NCBI RefSeq assembly: GCF_034931005.1
Contig: NZ_JAYGIN010000004.1
Coordinates: 315,309 to 379,308 of the forward strand
DNA from: Arcicella sp034931005
Lineage (GTDB): Bacteria > Bacteroidota > Bacteroidia > Cytophagales > Spirosomataceae
Direction: 5' to 3'
DNA length: 64,000 bases
This document shows positions 61,763-64,000 of this stretch, in pieces. The stretch's first letter is position 1; the number at the start of each line of letters is the position of its first letter. A program made the translations under genes and the position numbers. Under the pieces are notes generated by a model, which was given only the letters and a program-made list of their open reading frames with translations, made no database searches and was not told the DNA's origin.

Positions 61763-61939
61763 TAGACTTCCTGCGAAAGTGTTTTATGATTGAAAAATGG
61801 TATATTTTCGAGTGAAAATAGCGGGAATATTGAAAGCATAGCAGAGAAATGGGGGGATGCCCAATCTTGAAAAATTTTTCGCTATTTGTAGCTGAAAAGA
61901 TGTTGTTTTACGACTTAAAACACTTTCGCAGGAAGTCTA
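61763..61939. mobile_element. MITE-like element with 24-bp perfect terminal inverted repeats and TA flanks
   Basis: TAGACTTCCTGCGAAAGTGT (then TTTA) at 61763-61786 is exactly inverted at 61916-61939. Both outermost dinucleotides are TA, which could be the duplicated target of an IS630/Tc1-type transposon. The 129-bp interior has no open frame. Confidence 0.6.
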
Positions 61940-62147
61940 ATGGACAAATATTCCCTTAATTCTCTGCAAAATACAAAAGCCTTCACTTGTATTTCAAATA
62001 TTATTTTTGGAGATAAAATAATAACAAATCCTTAATAGGTTCAGATAATAAAATTCACGCTTATTGACAGATATTTGCATAAATATTTATAAATTCATCA
62101 CTCATAAACGTTTTTATAATTTTATTTCATCAAAACCAACCTAAATC
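61940..62147. other. Intergenic region, no gene seen
   Basis: About 205 bp of A+T-rich DNA before the lipoprotein gene. No hairpin element was recognised. Confidence 0.4.
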
Positions 62148-63746
62148 ATGTTTCATTTCTCTAAAATTAAAGTCTCATTTGTTGCAGCGTTGACAATTGG
62201 AGCAATGTTGACGAGTTGTCACTCTGTTGACGAATTCGTACCAACAAATTCAAATCAAAGTAAATCAGCCAAAATTCAAGCAATTGCTCTTTCAGAAGGT
62301 TTTGAAGTCGGAGCAACAAGCCCCAAAACTGCTTATGATGTTGCCCCGACTGGCTCAAGTAGTGGTGACAATGTTACACTTCAAGCAAAATCATGGAATC
62401 TATATGACGGATTAATCGGTAATACAACCGCTGATAAAAAAGCAGGAACATGGTCTGCTCGTATCAGAAATACAGGAAAGCTTTCCATGTTATTTAATCA
62501 AACAACAGGAATTAGCACTATATCTGTAAAACACGCTACCTACGGAACAGATGCCGCTTCAACATGGGGACTTTGGTATTCTATAAATAGTGGTAGCACT
62601 TGGACTCAGTCTGGAACTAACGTAACAACTACCGCAACGCTCCAAACAAGGACATTTACCTTAAATATAACAGGAACAGTTCGTATAGAAATTCGTAAAG
62701 CAACAGGCGGAACCAACCGTATCAATATTGATGACATTGTAATCAACGATAATGCAGGTACTGGTGGCGGTGGAGGAGGAATTCCGGGAAAGAAGTTCCT
62801 TTTTGATGCTACAAAATATGAAAATGCAGGTAGTGCAGATTGGTTGATTGATGCCGATGGAACAGTAAGTGTACCCACATATACAGGAGGAACAACCATA
62901 GAAAGTTCAGCACAAAGAATTCCAACACCATCATATACAGGTATCACAGCATCAACACCAGAAACATATTGGAAAGGAGGAATGTCAGCTTGGGCAGTTG
63001 AATTGGTGAAAAGAGGACATTTTGTCGAAACACTTCCAGCAGGTACTGCAATTACTTATGGAAATACATCAAACCCTCAAGATTTGAGCAACTATGATGT
63101 ATATATGTTAATTGAACCAAACAGATTATTTACTGCGGCAGAAAAAACAGCAATTATGAATTTCGTCGCTAATGGAGGTGGACTAATGCTCGTTGCAGAC
63201 CATACCGCAGCAACAACAGCGGGTACAGATGCAAATGGCTATAACCCGTCAGATAGAGATGGAGATGGTTATGACTCTCCAAGAGTTATCAATGACCTAA
63301 TGTTTAATAATGGAATCAATAATAATAATCCATTTGGCTTTACTATCGACTATGTTGATATTGACGAGCAACCAACAACTAAAGTTTATACTGGAACAAA
63401 TACCAATGCACAAAAACTATTAAACGGATTAGCAGGCACAGCAAGTAAATTAGCATTTTATGGAGGAACTTCTGCCACTTTAAATCCCAATACAAATGCA
63501 AACGTGCAAGGATTATTTTGGAGAATGGGAGGAACTATCGGAAACAACGCACAAGTAATGGCATTATTATCAACTTATGGAACAGGTAGAATAGTCTTTG
63601 TAGGAGACAGCTCTCCATCTGATGATGGCACAGGTGATACTAACGATAATTTATTTAATGGCTGGTCAGGAGACGCACCAACTGGTTATACCTCACATCC
63701 AGCTTTACACTTGAATGCAGCCCTTTGGTTAGGGAAAGCACAGTAA
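62148..63746 (+). CDS. Large lipoprotein with N-terminal beta-sandwich and C-terminal GATase-like domain
   Basis: A 532-residue lipoprotein with lipobox MLTSC (Cys24). Residues about 45-205 form a beta-sandwich-like domain (LSEGFEVGATSPKTAYDVAP, TWSARIRNTGKLSMLF, INIDDIVIND) similar to segments found in secreted nucleases and peptidases of the phylum. A GTGGGGGG linker near 205-213 leads to a domain resembling the class I glutamine amidotransferase-like fold (DVYMLIEPNRLFTAAEKTAIMNFVANGGGLMLVADHTA, RIVFVGDSSPSDDGTGD), without an obvious catalytic Cys. It is likely surface-exposed; the function is unknown. A terminator follows. Confidence 0.75.
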   Translation: MFHFSKIKVSFVAALTIGAMLTSCHSVDEFVPTNSNQSKSAKIQAIALSEGFEVGATSPKTAYDVAPTGSSSGDNVTLQAKSWNLYDGLIGNTTADKKAGTWSARIRNTGKLSMLFNQTTGISTISVKHATYGTDAASTWGLWYSINSGSTWTQSGTNVTTTATLQTRTFTLNITGTVRIEIRKATGGTNRINIDDIVINDNAGTGGGGGGIPGKKFLFDATKYENAGSADWLIDADGTVSVPTYTGGTTIESSAQRIPTPSYTGITASTPETYWKGGMSAWAVELVKRGHFVETLPAGTAITYGNTSNPQDLSNYDVYMLIEPNRLFTAAEKTAIMNFVANGGGLMLVADHTAATTAGTDANGYNPSDRDGDGYDSPRVINDLMFNNGINNNNPFGFTIDYVDIDEQPTTKVYTGTNTNAQKLLNGLAGTASKLAFYGGTSATLNPNTNANVQGLFWRMGGTIGNNAQVMALLSTYGTGRIVFVGDSSPSDDGTGDTNDNLFNGWSGDAPTGYTSHPALHLNAALWLGKAQ

Positions 63747-63768
63747 GCGTAATGTTATCACTTTATAT

Positions 63769-63812
63769 AAGACGAGTCACGACTTTAATCAACGTGACTC
63801 GTTTTTTTTATA
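63769..63812 (+). terminator. Rho-independent terminator
   Basis: GACGAGTCACG and CGTGACTCGTTTTTTTT form an 8-10-bp stem with a T-run, 22 bp after the lipoprotein stop. Confidence 0.88.
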
Positions 63813-64000
63813 ATTATTTTTTGAAAAAGTTTAACTATTATGTTTGAGTATAATTGCTTATTTTTCAATGTACAAAAAACATTTATTTTTTTATTTTATA
63901 AGTATTTGATAGTCAATGCATTTGTGATTTCTTTTTATTTTTTTGTTATATAGTTTGGTAGTTTAAAATAAAAGGTAGAACTTTGCACTCCGAAACGACG
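63813..64000. other. Intergenic region at window end
   Basis: A+T-rich DNA without a gene. TTTGG near 63953 and AACTTTGC near 63980 could be part of a promoter for a gene beyond the window; the match is poor. Confidence 0.3.

Overview
The window looks like a chromosomal segment of a Bacteroidota bacterium, most likely of the order Cytophagales; the family is a guess. The signs are low G+C coding DNA, promoters with the Bacteroidota -7 box TAnnTTTG, signal peptides ending in AQ, many lipoproteins, several TonB-dependent receptors, LytTR/LytS signalling, and families largely confined to this phylum (DUF4296, rhomboids with an acidic C-terminal tail, a SerB-SerA fusion). I saw no rRNA, tRNA, CRISPR array, prophage or intact transposase gene.

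Layout. 1-2300: end of a membrane O-acyltransferase, a hotdog thioesterase and an orphan OmpR-type regulator. 2400-9501: a vitamin B12 locus, made of a cobalamin riboswitch, a BtuB-type receptor, a BtuG-like surface propeller lipoprotein, a DUF6580 membrane protein, a cytosolic BtuF-like protein, two adjacent DUF71/COG2102 ATPases and a small CWC zinc-finger-like protein. 9553-10656: Mrp. 10821-16114: the most unusual region, two tandem pairs of LytS-type kinases followed by one LytTR regulator. 16298-25697: a SerB-SerA fusion, a YheT hydrolase, a TPR protein with a displaced signal peptide, an M28 peptidase, a sigma factor and a TonB receptor. 26612-32066: a TonB receptor / beta-helix lipoprotein operon behind five phased 11-bp repeats. 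32305-45587: mainly housekeeping genes (tag, a dolichol-phosphate mannose synthase type GT2, hemJ, dxs, two rhomboids, cysS, ilvA). 46041-56845: lipoprotein, ABC exporter, MFS, a VTC/DUF4956/DUF2490 polyphosphate-type operon, YgiQ and PlsC. 57103-63746: a secreted PQQ-type dehydrogenase/PKD/cytochrome c protein, a Tat-exported sugar isomerase-like protein and a large lipoprotein.

Main discovery candidate. In each kinase pair the first protein keeps the phospho-acceptor histidine (NPHF) but has lost the ATP-binding N-box and glycine loops. The second keeps the ATP-binding motifs but has Asp in place of the histidine (NPDF). The genes of each pair overlap by 4 bp. The two halves look mutually complementing, so the pair should work only as a heterodimer that phosphorylates in trans. 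The pair, with its promoter, has been duplicated, and LytTR-type direct repeats (GTTCA cores 20-21 bp apart) lie 48-49 bp upstream of the -7 box in both copies, which suggests autoregulation by the adjacent LytTR regulator.

Second theme. Intergenic DNA is full of palindromic elements. Several families have GTAG/GTAA at the foot of a short hairpin, the hallmark of REP/BIME elements moved by RAYT (TnpA-REP) transposases. Some carry internal tandem arrays and some supply the stop codon of the neighbouring gene. There is also a 160-bp dispersed palindrome (three full copies), two MITE-like elements and long strand-asymmetric hairpins, one of them lodged inside the cobalamin riboswitch.
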